This document shows, one piece after another, positions 11,491 through 22,007 of a DNA stretch of 64,000 nucleotides (its first letter is position 1; every line of letters starts with the position of its first letter). A program made the translations under genes and the position numbers. The DNA comes from Heterostelium album PN500 (taxonomy: Eukaryota; Evosea; Eumycetozoa; Acytosteliales; Acytosteliaceae), in NCBI RefSeq assembly GCF_000004825.1, contig NW_008805063.1, positions 1,550,857 through 1,614,856 of the forward strand. Reading direction: 5' to 3'. The notes beneath the pieces were generated by a model. That model searched no databases. It was not told where the DNA came from and saw only the letters and a list, made by a program, of their open reading frames with translations.

Positions 11491-12430
11491 AACAACGGCT
11501 CTGCTTCATTTGGTGTTGAAATTTGTTACAAGAAGTCTTGTATTTTTCACCACTTGCATTGGTCACATCAATTCAACCTATTTTATTTTATTAAATTTTT
11601 AATTTAATTATTTCAACACCAAACCCAAAATACTTCAACAACTTCAGCTTCATTCAACAAATAACAATCAACATACAACAATCAACTTCAACGCCAACCA
11701 AAAGGAAAATGTAAAAAAAAAAAAAAGAAAAGAAAATCAATACCAAAAAAGATAACTAGGGAATCATAGAGGGGGAAACAAACAACCAAACAACCAAACA
11801 ATCAAACAACCAAACAACAAAAAAATAGTATTTAATCAACAACCAACATTACAACAGGGTACTTTTAAATATCTACCAATTTCACAGACGACTGTAAATA
11901 GAAGTAAAAGAATATTTTTTTTCCAATTCTTCTTTTTTTATTTATATTGCTTTCTATATGTTTAATTCTCATGATTGAAAAACATATGAAGACACCAAAT
12001 TTATAATTTAAGATTTCAAAAAATTATAAATCATTGATTAATTTTGCTTTTATTTTCTGATATAGATAAAAATTCGATATAAATATAGTGATTTACTAAC
12101 CTTTGTCATTATTACCAAATAAAAGTTGGTTTTAAATAAAAAAATAAAAAATATTAAGTTATGAACATTTAAAAAATCTATTTACTTTTATTATTATTAT
12201 TATTTTTTTAAAATTATACAAATAAACTGTTCATTTTCTACTACTTTTATATATAGAGATTTTTTAAAAAAAACAAATAAAAACTAACATCACTTTAGTA
12301 AATTCAATGATTGTTGTTTTTTTCTCTTAGAGAGTTGATTTATTTTAAAACGAATCAATAGCTGTATAAAAGGGTATAGAAGGAATGATAATAATTATTT
12401 TTTATCTTTAATTTTTTAAATTTATTTATT
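11491..12430. other. Intergenic region between converging genes
   Basis: 940 nt between the 3' ends of the + transporter and the - low-complexity gene. It has repeated CAAC/CAAACAACC words (about 11760-11830) and poly(A)/poly(T) runs. No gene or RNA seen. Confidence 0.5.
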
Positions 12431-12913
12431 TTAAAATTTAGAATATAAAGAGAACGATGACGATGAATTTGGTGTATTCATAACGTTGCTATTGAGATTG
12501 AAACTTGGTGGATAAGGTGAACTAAATGAATCTCTTCTTGAATCTGGTGAATTGTTGTTATTACTAGTTGGTGTATTGTTAATGGTATTGTTATTACAAT
12601 TGTTTGTTCCTGAAGATACACTCTTTTGACGTAGACGTTTAATAAAGTTATCTTTCTTCTCGGGCTGCTGTTGTTCTTTTCCAAGATCAAATGCATTGGA
12701 GTTGGGATCAAAGGTGACTTCCATTCCATTGAGCGAAGCGGGCGATGAAGAGTAGGGAGATGGATAACCGTCACTCTCAGAGAATGAATTGGTTGCTGTT
12801 GTATTGTTGGTTGTGGTTGTAGTATTATTAGGTAACAATGGAGATTTACTGAGATTGGTTGCTGCACGCTCGAATTCACCGACCCATTCATTGGCTTCAA
12901 GGGATCGAAAAGA
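12431..12913 (-). pseudogene. 5'-truncated low-complexity gene (3' exon only)
   Basis: One reading frame is clearly coding up to the TAA at 12431: Thr/Asn tracts, FSESDGYPSPYSSSPASLNG, KKDNFIKRLRQKSVSSG, then Ser/Asn/Pro-rich. Upstream the frame continues (SLEANEWVGEFERAATNLSK) as far as an in-frame stop at 12914-12916, without an ATG. An AG at 12895-12896 after a pyrimidine-rich run could be a splice acceptor, but no first exon fits in the 278 nt before the divergent gene at 13192. The gene is therefore either a remnant that lost its 5' end or a short protein starting at the internal ATG 12724 (97 residues). No domain recognised. Confidence 0.5.
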
Positions 12914-13191
12914 TCAAAAAGGAAAAAGTACCAATAAACAAAAGTCAAATCAAGAGAAGAAGAATTATGATATTTTAGTTATCGATCTTTCAAAAACTGA
13001 AACAACAATAACAACTATTAATAGTAATAATAATAGAGTCTTGAATAAATCATTTTTTTATATAAAATAAAAATTTTGAAGGTTTATCTTTAATGATGTT
13101 TGAATAAAATAGATGGGTGACATAAATCTTTATTTTATTTATTATATTTAATATTTTAATTTAAATCACATCCTAGATAACAACTATAAAT

Positions 13192-13803
13192 ATGGGAAAC
13201 TTATTATCACTCTTCAGATCTTCATATTTCAATCAAGACGATTTTACAATGACTGGTTTAGAATCATTCCCATCCAATGTAGTCAGCAAGAGTATCGCCA
13301 ACCATGCCTATCTAATGATATATACTTCAGCATCAGACTCTGATACAACATTAGTTGGACACTTTGCCGTGGTTTTAGATATCAATGGAGAGACCACCGA
13401 TACCGACAACCCCAAAGGTCTAATGATCCACATGGTGCTAGTGGAGAAAGGAATATCTCAAAATGTGTGCTGTGTAGCAAATAGATATAACAAGCAACAA
13501 CCATCCTCTACCCTCAATAGAGTAGTTCATCTTGGAAAGGTATCAAGAGAAATGGAAAATCCATTTGAATGGAGAGTTTGGGCATTGAACGTCTTTTCGA
13601 GTTTCATCAAGGACAATTGCAATGGTAACTATACCTGGGGATCATCCACAAACTGTCACAATTTTGCGCGACACTTGGTTCACCAGTTGAAGCTCGAATG
13701 GCCAAAAGAAATTCCTGTTGCGTCTGACTATTCTCCAATGGCAATCGATTTTGTTTCTTTCTATCGTGACATTGAGATCTTATCCAACACTCAGTCGAAA
13801 TAA
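13192..13803 (+). CDS. Putative N-myristoylated papain-fold-like protein
   Basis: A single exon of 203 residues. It starts MGNLLS, a textbook N-myristoylation signal (Gly2, Ser6), so membrane attachment is likely. A candidate active-site pair sits in the order used by circularly permuted papain-like folds (PPPDE/LRAT type): His in VGHFAVVLDI at about residue 62, and Cys in TNCHNFARHLV at about 151-162, resembling the NC.HF motif of those families. If real, it would be a small cysteine hydrolase or acyltransferase. Overall similarity to named families could not be judged by eye. Start chosen at the first ATG, in an A-rich context. Function is a guess, the gene is solid. Confidence 0.75.
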   Translation: MGNLLSLFRSSYFNQDDFTMTGLESFPSNVVSKSIANHAYLMIYTSASDSDTTLVGHFAVVLDINGETTDTDNPKGLMIHMVLVEKGISQNVCCVANRYNKQQPSSTLNRVVHLGKVSREMENPFEWRVWALNVFSSFIKDNCNGNYTWGSSTNCHNFARHLVHQLKLEWPKEIPVASDYSPMAIDFVSFYRDIEILSNTQSK

Positions 13804-14152
13804 TTGTCTTGGTTATGTTAATTTACCTTTTTTTTATTTATTTTTGCTTTTAAATAATATATAAAATAAAATATCAAATCTTGATTTTTTTTAATAAAAA
13901 TAAGATAAAGATAGTCATTTTATAGTATTTTAGGAATATATCGTTTATTTTATGATTATTTATGATTACACATACAAATGAAAGAGTTTCTCATTGTTTC
14001 TGCTAGGGTAAAATGGTTATTTTAATAAAGTTTGTGCACAAAGATCATAGTAATATTATGAAAAATGTTCAAATCAAATTGAATTAAGTTCTGTTGTTTA
14101 GTAATAGGGTATAATTATTTGTATGTTTGTAAAATGTATACAATTAATTAAC

Positions 14153-14183
<31 letters not shown>

Positions 14184-14284
14184 ATTTTTTTTTTTTTTCA
14201 ATTTTTGCACATTTTGGACAACTATCCCACCCAATAAAAAAATACATTTTAATTTAAAAATAAGCAGATAAGTTATAAGATTGG
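13804..14284. other. Intergenic region
   Basis: 480 nt of AT-rich DNA with a long T run around 14154-14176 just upstream of the RabGAP gene. It contains the 3' flank of one + gene and the promoter of the next. No other feature seen. Confidence 0.5.
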
Positions 14285-16531
14285 ATGATGGAAACAGAAC
14301 ATCTGCAATTGAATACACCTGCTGTTGTATTACCACTCACTAGTAACAATAGTAATAATAGTAATAGTACAGTTGATAATAATGAATCATTTGTTGTAAT
14401 AAAAGCAAAGAATAATGCTGAAAATAAAGAAGTAAAGATTACACAGATATTGAGTAGTAATAGTAATAGTAATAGTAATAATAATGATAGTACTACTACA
14501 ATTGCATCACCTTCACCTTCTTCAACTTCACCTAATATCATTAGCAGTAGTACAGAATTTCAACAATTATTAGATGCCATCAAATTCGATAGAATCGACG
14601 CGCTCGATCGTCTCATTCAAAAGAATCGTGATCTTCTTGTGCAAACCGATGACGTTGGTCGTACTCCACTCTACATAGCGATAGAGGATCACTGTTCTCT
14701 AGAGATAAAGAGCATTCTAATACAATACTCTGATATAGATAAACTTAATACATTGTTAACTATCAATAGTCCAACAACTGTTGTCAACAACAACAACAAC
14801 AATACAACACCTGCAGCTACAACAACACCAGCTACAGCAACATCAACAACAACAACAACAGTAGTTAGTTTAGAAAGTTATCAATTCCCAGCAAGCCAAG
14901 AGAATGTATTACATTGTGCTGTTAGAAACGGTGATTCGGAGTTGGTTACATTGCTACTGGCAAAGTCACCAGATTTGAAAGATTCGGTGGATTCACTGAA
15001 GCGATCTCCGGTGATATTAGCAGCGGCCAACGGAAGGATGGAGTGTATCCGACTGCTCATTCTGAATAGTGCCGATGTCAACAAAGTCGATTACAACAAC
15101 AAGACAGCGCTGCACTTGGCCATCGATTTGAATCACTCTGACATTGCAAGTACCATTGTAAACAACAACGGTGACCACACCGTTCTCTTTCATTACCGTC
15201 CGCACCGCGCCCAAGTCAACGACATCATCGAGATCGGTCACGGCAAGGAGAATGTCATGGATATCATCCCGAAGCTCGACCGATACGGCAGGATCATCGA
15301 CAATGAGAATCCCAACCAATTCGACGTACACGAGAGGAAGCGTGTCGAGTTGGAGTTGTCGCGTGCTCAGAAGTGGTGTATCATGATGAAGCGATGGCTA
15401 CCCGATGGCAAGCGACCGAGCAAAGTCAAGGAGAGAACTATCAAGGGAATACCAGACCGTGTTCGTTCGCAGGCTTGGCGACTGCTCTCACAGTCGGATA
15501 TACAACTCCAGAAACAACCGAAACTCTTCAAAGACCTGATAGAGACACCTTCCAAGTCGGAACAATGTATCTATCTCGATGTGAATCGTGCGTCGCGTGA
15601 CTACATCTTCTTCCGTGAGAAATATGGATATGGTCAAGTGGCGTTGTTCGACGTTCTCAAAGCGTACTCACTCTTTGACCAAGACATTGGATACACACAA
15701 GGAATGAGTTCAATCGCTGCACTTCTTGTTATGTATTTACCAGAAGAAGTAAGATGTTATTATCAGTTTATATATTTCCGACATAAATTCTAATCTCTTT
15801 TGTTAATTATTATTGTATTATTAGGAAGCATTCTGGACATTTGAAAGATTGATGAATAAAGAGGAGTATGCAATGAGAAATCTATTCGTTCCAGGTTTGA
15901 TAAAGTTACACGAAATGATATATGTATTTGATAATCTAATAGCAAAGTATTATCCTGCACTTTCAAAGCATTTTGTAAGTTATATATATTATCAAAGTTA
16001 TTATAATATAGTCATCCATTAATATTGATAATTGTTTATTACAAACTACAGAATGAAATCAATTTAGGATCAGTGTTATTCGCAACAAAATGGTTTATAA
16101 CAGGATTTTTAGATTCATTACCATTTTATTTGATATTGAGAATTTGGGATTTGATATTTAGTTTAGGTTTTAATATAGTATATTCAGTCGCTCTTACTTT
16201 ACTTAGAATTCTTGAGAGTAAGTAGTTAATAATAATAATAATAATAATAAATTCATTATTTTAATATTTAAATATCTATCAATAATTAATAGAACAACTA
16301 GTTGGTAAAACATTGGAAGAATGTTTCAATACTTTCCAACATATGTCGGAAATGAATATCAATGATGATTTGTTTGTTACCAATGTCATGAAGTATAGAG
16401 TAAAGAATAAAAGGATCGAAGAATTGGTACAGAAATATAGAAAAGAACAAGTATCAACTGCAACAACACCCAACAGCGTCACCTCAAAGGACACTAAGAG
16501 GAAATCCAGATTTAGCTTAAGAAGAAAATAA
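14285..16531 (+). CDS. Ankyrin-repeat TBC-domain RabGAP
   Basis: Four exons, 14285-15748, 15825-15974, 16052-16217 and 16293-16531, sum in frame to about 672 residues. The first ~90 residues are Asn/Ser/Thr-rich. Ankyrin repeats lie at about 92-293, interrupted by a Thr/Ala/Asn tract; clear units are VGRTPLYIAIEDH, QENVLHCAVRNGDSELVTLL, SPVILAAANGRMECIRLLI and NKTALHLAIDLNHSDIA. A TBC domain starts at about 388 (GIPDRVRSQAWRLL). It has both catalytic fingers: Arg in LDVNRASRDYIFF (~430) and Gln in YTQGMS (~469), so it should stimulate GTP hydrolysis by a Rab in membrane traffic. A basic tail (TKRKSRFSLRRK) ends the protein. Target Rab unknown; ankyrins probably bind a partner. Confidence 0.9.
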
Positions 16532-17068
16532 ATAATAATAGTATGATAATATGTGTATTAATTTCTATTAAAGACAATATTGATGATATTTATTTATTTT
16601 TGTTTATATTTCAGCTGAGCTCTACTTTAAACGGCCGTGTTACTTTTAACGTGGCCACATCCTGAAGTTGAACATCTGTGTGTTTCCATGAAAGTTTCTA
16701 CATTTACTTCTTCCGATGACGAGTTTTTGAGACCTATTCAGATGAGTCAATGAAAGATCATCTATAGTATTTTCATCTCCACCTGTTCGTTTACATCAAT
16801 CTTTTTAATATATATGTTATAAATTATTCTTAACTTGTTTTTTATTAAATTTTTGAGTATTTGTTTTTATTTTCCAATGTCAATCAATAAAAAAAAATTA
16901 ATTAAAAACAAAAAAGAAGAAGGTCAATAATTTAAACTTTATATATTAATAAATTAAATCAACGTTCAAAAAAAAGTGTATCTAATTTTTTAAAGTAAAT
17001 ATATATTTTATGAAAGTATTACTTAAACAATTATTAATTCATTATCCTTAATTAGTAGAATATACCAA
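16532..17068. other. Intergenic region with a G+C-rich patch
   Basis: Most of this 537-nt gap is AT-rich, but 16612-16790 is much richer in G+C and is probably a buried functional sequence. Two readings exist. On the minus strand a short frame ends at TAA 16627-16629 (METHRCSTSGCGHVKSNTAV) and could be a last exon or gene remnant. As RNA, 16633-16642 pairs with 16647-16656 (10 bp with two G-U pairs, loop CTTT). Neither is proven. Confidence 0.4.
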
Positions 17069-17464
17069 ATGAATAACCCAATAGAACAAGCTCTGAAATC
17101 AAAGAAAGAATACTTGGATGGTACACCAGAGGATCGTATCAAAATGATTGCCAAGGTGAATGACTCACCAAAGTTGTTCACTCTCAACTACTTAGCATCA
17201 AAAGGTTTGCCTTTCGATGAATTACTTTTAGAAGTGTTGACAGAACCATCTATTGAAAAAACAAATAGTAAGTGAAATTTTAATTCAAATTGATATTAAA
17301 TAGTTTCTCAAACTCTTTTTTTTTCTTTCAATTATTTTACCATATATACAGTTGATGTGGAACGAGGTAAGTCATTTATTTTAAACACAAATATATTTAA
17401 ATCAAAATAATCTAATTTTTTGTTTTTTTCTTTGAATACTATCATAGTTAACACAACACCTTAA
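17069..17464 (+). CDS. Tiny three-exon orphan protein with a 15-nt micro-exon
   Basis: Exons 17069-17267, 17352-17366 and 17448-17464 give 76 residues. Each intron has a GTAAGT donor and an AT-rich acceptor ending in AG, and the phases (1,1) fit through the 15-nt middle exon, which ends the protein ..EKTNIDVERVNTTP. The body is a soluble, mostly helical-looking chain (MNNPIEQALKSKKEYLDGTP, then LFTLNYLASKGLPFDELLLE). No family recognised. Skipping the micro-exon would keep frame and remove five residues. Confidence 0.65.
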
Positions 17465-17767
17465 AAGAGTTTTGCACTCTTGATTTATTCTCATCTTCAT
17501 ATCATGACCCGGTGAAAATTTAAAGCAACCCCATCTTAATCTTTGATTTCAGAGCTTGTTCTATTTGGTATTTTCAACTAATTAAGTAAAATGAAATAAT
17601 AATGTTTTCTATTGTTGTGATACTAAATAAATTGAAAAATAAACAACCCTCTCTTTAAAAAAATTCAATTTTCTTTTAAGTGATGATTTGTGTGTTTAAA
17701 TCAAATCATCAGAAATCAAAAATTATTTGTTTAGTTTATTTAATTTATATTATTTATAGAAAGAAAA
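17465..17767. other. Intergenic region at the left edge of the A/B array
   Basis: About 300 nt, AT-rich, with a slightly more G+C-rich block at 17465-17570 that belongs to the 3' flank of the tiny gene. No other feature seen. Confidence 0.4.
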
Positions 17768-18771
17768 TGGATAGAAAAGATCTTAAAAGAAAAAGTACAT
17801 CTTCAAAACTTAGATCTCATTCAGATGAGAAACACCAAATAGAAAAGAAACAAAAGTCAAACCATGATGAAGAGATTGTCGATAATGTGGTTAGTGAACA
17901 TACAAAAACCATTTATAATGTAGTAGAGAGCAATTTGTAATATCATTGGTTTTAGACAGAGATATCTGCTACGTTAAATCATGGAGAAAGTCAAGGAGTT
18001 TCCGAATATCAGAGGTTTGGCACCGGTTAACTTTTACACTATATCACTTAGTGAATCCAATGGTATCGCTCTTGAAACTCCTGAGGAGTACAAACTATCT
18101 GGAATAACTAAAGTAAAGAATCGTGCTGAACCAACCTATGATATACTACCGAAAACACTGAGATACATGGATATTGATAATGTTAGTTGGATGTGTCGCA
18201 ATAACTACACTGCACGACTTCGTTACAAACTGGCGAGGAACGAATATTTAAAACTTACCAATATTAGCCCACCTTTAAAGCAATGGTCACCGACAAACAC
18301 CTGTTCATTCAAATGTTCTAACGTTTTCTATGCATTTCACTCATGCACTTCCAGATTTCATCCAGGCATCAGAGATATGTTAGAGTTCCTTTTGAATTAC
18401 CCTAAACAACCCCTAGCCATACAATCCAGATACTACTCATATTCATTGAAAGCAACAAGTTGGATATGGTAAAATTGATGCTTGCTTTTCGCACTCCAAA
18501 ACCAAATAGCTATCAAGAATATTTTATGGTTCAGTGGAGTATCAATGCGGGATTGGCAATGGTGAAACTACTTACTCCACGCTTCGAAGCTTTACTTAGA
18601 GATAAATCTGGAGAAAAGGACTTCATTATGAAGATAATGAAAACACAGGATTTGGAATGACTACCGATTCAAAATGTTTTCAACTTTGAAAGGATTCCAG
18701 AACAACCGTTCAATATTAAAATGAACATTTAAACTACAAACAACAAAACCAACAAAGAAGAAGAAGAATAA
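17768..18771 (+). pseudogene. Subfamily A copy 1, broken and internally deleted
   Basis: Starts MDRKDLKRKSTSSKLRSHSD, the standard subfamily A N-terminus, but stops at 17938-17940 through a frameshift next to the VVES..NL region (intact copies read SSREQF). Homology resumes in another frame at MEKVKEFPNIRGLAPVNF (17981), is lost again near 18310-18450, then resumes at MVKLMLAF (about 18469) up to KTQDLE. There the middle and C-terminal half are missing: the sequence jumps to the last ~35 codons (YRFKM.. to the Lys-rich tail at about 18771). So it carries at least two frameshifts and one large deletion of roughly 900 nt. Confidence 0.85.
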
Positions 18772-18824
18772 ATAATTAAATTTCTCTCACTACTTTTGAA
18801 TCATATTCATTTCTAATTATTTAT

Positions 18825-19433
18825 TTACAAAATTGTACATTTTGAGCTATTTTTCTTTGAGTATTGTGGATACAAGACAGTTTGTATTACTTTGTCAAAG
18901 ATTGGTTGCAATCCATAATTTATAAGTGCTGAGCATTCAAAGTATTCAATCGCACCAAGATGTTCAGTAACATATTCTATTTGCTCTGGGGTGACAACTG
19001 TTTGTTCTCTCGATGCAAGAATCTCCAATGTTTCGCTGTCCGTTGTCAAATCCGATTTAGTACCGACCAAAATGAATGGTGTATCTGGACAATGTTGTCT
19101 TATCTCTGGATACCACCTACCACTGACGTTTGCAAATGATTCTTGGTTGACAACCGAGAAACATATCAGAAATAGATCGGTCGATGGATAACATAGCACT
19201 CTTATTCTATCGTATTCAGCACGACCTACAGTAGTATCCCAATAGCCAAGTGAAACTCTGAAACCATCGACCGTAATAACACTCGAAGAATCAGTATAGT
19301 TATCGAAAACCACTGGAATATATTCTGTTGGAAATGACTTTGAACAATGAGTTATCAACATGCATGTCTTGCCAACACCTGAATCACCTACAATCACCAA
19401 TTTGATTGGTCTATAATTTTGAACTAAAACCAT
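18825..19433 (-). CDS. Atypical Rho/Rac-family small GTPase
   Basis: One exon, 202 residues from ATG 19433 (MVLVQNYRPIKLVIVGDSGV). All G motifs are in place: P-loop GDSGVGKT, switch I EYIPVVFDNYT, WDT, GTKSDL, ECSAL, and C-terminal KKNSSKCTIL, a CAAX box with Leu (geranylgeranylation, so membrane-bound). The fold is Rho/Rac type, but three key positions differ from Rac: Gly12 is Ser, the Mg-binding Thr35 is Val, and switch II reads DTTVGRAEYDR with Arg for Gln61 plus one extra residue. By known G-protein biochemistry this predicts poor hydrolysis or altered nucleotide cycling, as in Rnd-like proteins. It lies, on the opposite strand, between subfamily A copies 1 and 2. Normal GTPase cycling would be a surprise. 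Confidence 0.88.
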   Translation of the reverse strand: MVLVQNYRPIKLVIVGDSGVGKTCMLITHCSKSFPTEYIPVVFDNYTDSSSVITVDGFRVSLGYWDTTVGRAEYDRIRVLCYPSTDLFLICFSVVNQESFANVSGRWYPEIRQHCPDTPFILVGTKSDLTTDSETLEILASREQTVVTPEQIEYVTEHLGAIEYFECSALINYGLQPIFDKVIQTVLYPQYSKKNSSKCTIL

Positions 19434-19817
19434 CTGATCGTTTATTAAAAATAAAAATAAAAAAAACAAATTAATCTATTTTTTATTTTTACAAAAAAAG
19501 ATGATGTTTGTTTTTAAACATTTTACATTTTAGTTTTGATTTTCTAGTATACAATTTAAAATAATAAAGACCTATTTTTTTTATTTTTTTTCGTAAATCT
19601 GTAGTGTTTCTCCACTCAATATAAATTTGTTTAATCCCAACTAATTATAACTGCATTTATGAAATATTAATTATAGTAGTTAAAAATCATTTAAAACTTT
19701 TTTTCACGCAAAAAAAAAAAAAAAAACTGTTCACTCCAACATTTTGTGTCGGTTTTTTTCTCGTAAAAACGAGAATGTTGGAGTTTAGAAAACATTATTT
19801 ATATATTTAATCAGAAA
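19434..19817. other. Divergent intergenic region with a bulged hairpin
   Basis: Promoter region between the GTPase (-) and subfamily A copy 2 (+). It holds ACTCCAACATT (19733-19743) paired with AATGTTGGAGT (19774-19784), enclosing an inner CTCG/CGAG stem (19760-19763 with 19770-19773). This could be a small-RNA hairpin, a terminator-like structure or a trace of an inverted-repeat element. Confidence 0.45.
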
Positions 19818-21790
19818 ATGGTTAGAAAAAGTACATCTTCTATACCTAAATCTCGTTCAGATGAGAAATATCAAACAGATAAGAAAGAAAAGTCAAATCA
19901 TGACGAAGAGATTGAAGATAATTCAGTTAGTGATAATTTATTTTGTGAAGATACAACATCAATAATAATTAATAATGAAAGTAGTAGAGAACAGTTTGTA
20001 ATATCATTGGTTTTTAGACAGAGATATCTGCTGCGTTTGATCATGGAGAAAGTCAAGGAGTTATCGAGTATAAGAGGTTTGACACCGGCCAACTTTATCA
20101 TAAGGAAACTGATTGAACTCAACACTCCAGCCATTCCAGAAGACTACAAACTGTCTGGAATCGCTCAAGTACCGGATCGTCACTTCTGGAATTACACTTG
20201 TCGTGTCTCACCAAATACACTGAGATACATGGAGATCGACAACGTCAGTTGGATGTGTAGCAATAACTACATCTCACTACTTCGTTACAAACTGGCGAGG
20301 AACGAACCTCTCAGACTCTCCAATGTTCGATGCACCTATAAAACAATAGTAACCGACAAACAGCTGTTCAAACAACTGTACGAGCGATTTCCAAAGAATT
20401 TTACCAATTCACTTATACATCTTGTAAATCAAGATATTACCAAAGATATGTTGGAGTTAATAATGAATGATTTGGTGCCTACCAATGACAATATTATCCA
20501 TATACTACTCACCTTAATAAAAGCGAATAACATCGAGGTGGTCGAACTGATGCTTACTTTCCATATTCCAGTACTAAAGAGCGACCAAGAATTGGATTTT
20601 GTTCAGTCGAGTATCAAGTCAGGATTGGCAATGGTGAAACTACTCACTCCACGATTCCGGGATTATTTAGATCACTCTCCAACGACGCCCTTATCTTTTT
20701 GAAGCTCATAGAAACTCAAGATTTGGAATTGATCGAATACTATCAAACAAACTTTGGACTGGCTTTCAATCGAAATATCTACGACAAATACCTCTTCAAT
20801 GGTGCCAGCTATAAAGAGACCAGCAACGCGGAAGCAATAGAGAGAAACGAACAAACCATTGCCAAAGTCATGGAGATTCTCAACAAGAAGAAATCGATTA
20901 TTCTAAATACTACTCAAAGATTAGCAGAGTTGGAAAAATCGAAATATGGAAATGGAGGTGTACCCATCACTGAATCAGATGTTATCAATATGAATGGATA
21001 CATGATTCGATACTATCCTTTTGTTATGTTGAATCAAGAACCTTTCTTGCCAGAAACCGACCAACAACTTGGTATTGTCCAATTCTTGTTTGAGGAAATG
21101 AAAGATCCAATCAACACACAGGCAATGGCGACACTCTTTTATGCAATCTCCAATGGATTGACACGAATCACCAATTATATCATCAATAATCTAGATGTCT
21201 CACACTATAACTTTCGCTTTTGTTATGAAACATTCAAATGTATCTATGCCGCCATTCAAACGAAACAATTTGACGTTGTCGATTTGATATTCGAAAAGTG
21301 GGGAAAGATTTTCAAAGAGAATGAAGTTCTCAATACTATCAGATCGTCCGATTCATTCCGAGCACTCCAATTGTATATCAAACACTTCCCAAGTGCTACG
21401 TTAGGATCTACATTCCATTGTGCCAATGTCGGCTACATGTTGGACAATCTTCAGGCTGAGGAATTTGGAATCAAATGTGACAACATTGACAAGAATCTCG
21501 ACTTTTCAAGTTGTGGACAATACGGTCTTATTTCAATCATCACTGCCTATCTCAACTACAAAAAAGATCGATTCAATACCAATAACTTGGAAGCTGCTTT
21601 GTATGGTGCTGCTCGTTATAACCAATTGGCATTCCTCCAAGAAGTTCACAAACTTTTGCCCGACTACCGATTCAAAATGACTACCCACATTCGTGTTGCT
21701 AAACATTACACAAACAAAACAACCGTTCGATATTTCAAAGAAACATTTAAATTACAAACAACAAAAAACAACAAAAAAAAGAAGAAATAA
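19818..21790 (+). pseudogene. Subfamily A copy 2, single-base frameshift
   Basis: MVRKSTSSIPKSRSDEKYQT starts a normal subfamily A protein that reads well to TPRFR (about 20660). There CCGGGATTATT replaces the CCGAGGATTATT of copy 3: one A is missing. The frame then stops at 20700-20702 and homology continues without a gap in the next frame (KLIETQDLELIEYYQTNFGL..) to the Lys-rich tail and stop at 21790. All else is intact and almost identical to copy 3 over long runs. It is either a very young pseudogene or an assembly error. See the copy at 22008 for domain layout. Confidence 0.85.
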
Positions 21791-22007
21791 ATAATTTTTA
21801 TTAAGAATAAAAATTCAATAACCAAAATCATAATCAATACAATTACAACACCTTAAAGTAATAGCAATAGCCCAAATTGATTGTTTTTTTTAACCCAACA
21901 ATTCTTCGAAAAAAAAAATAAATTTTTGATCAAAAATCATTCACACACAAGATCTTATTTTTTTATTTTATTTGTATTATATTAATGAACATAAGAAAGA
22001 GAATATT

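Noticed and set aside
10287-11566. Several antisense or +1 frames over transporter exon 2
   Set aside because: Exon 2 is richer in G+C and gives long shadow frames; only the sense frame carries PHS motifs.
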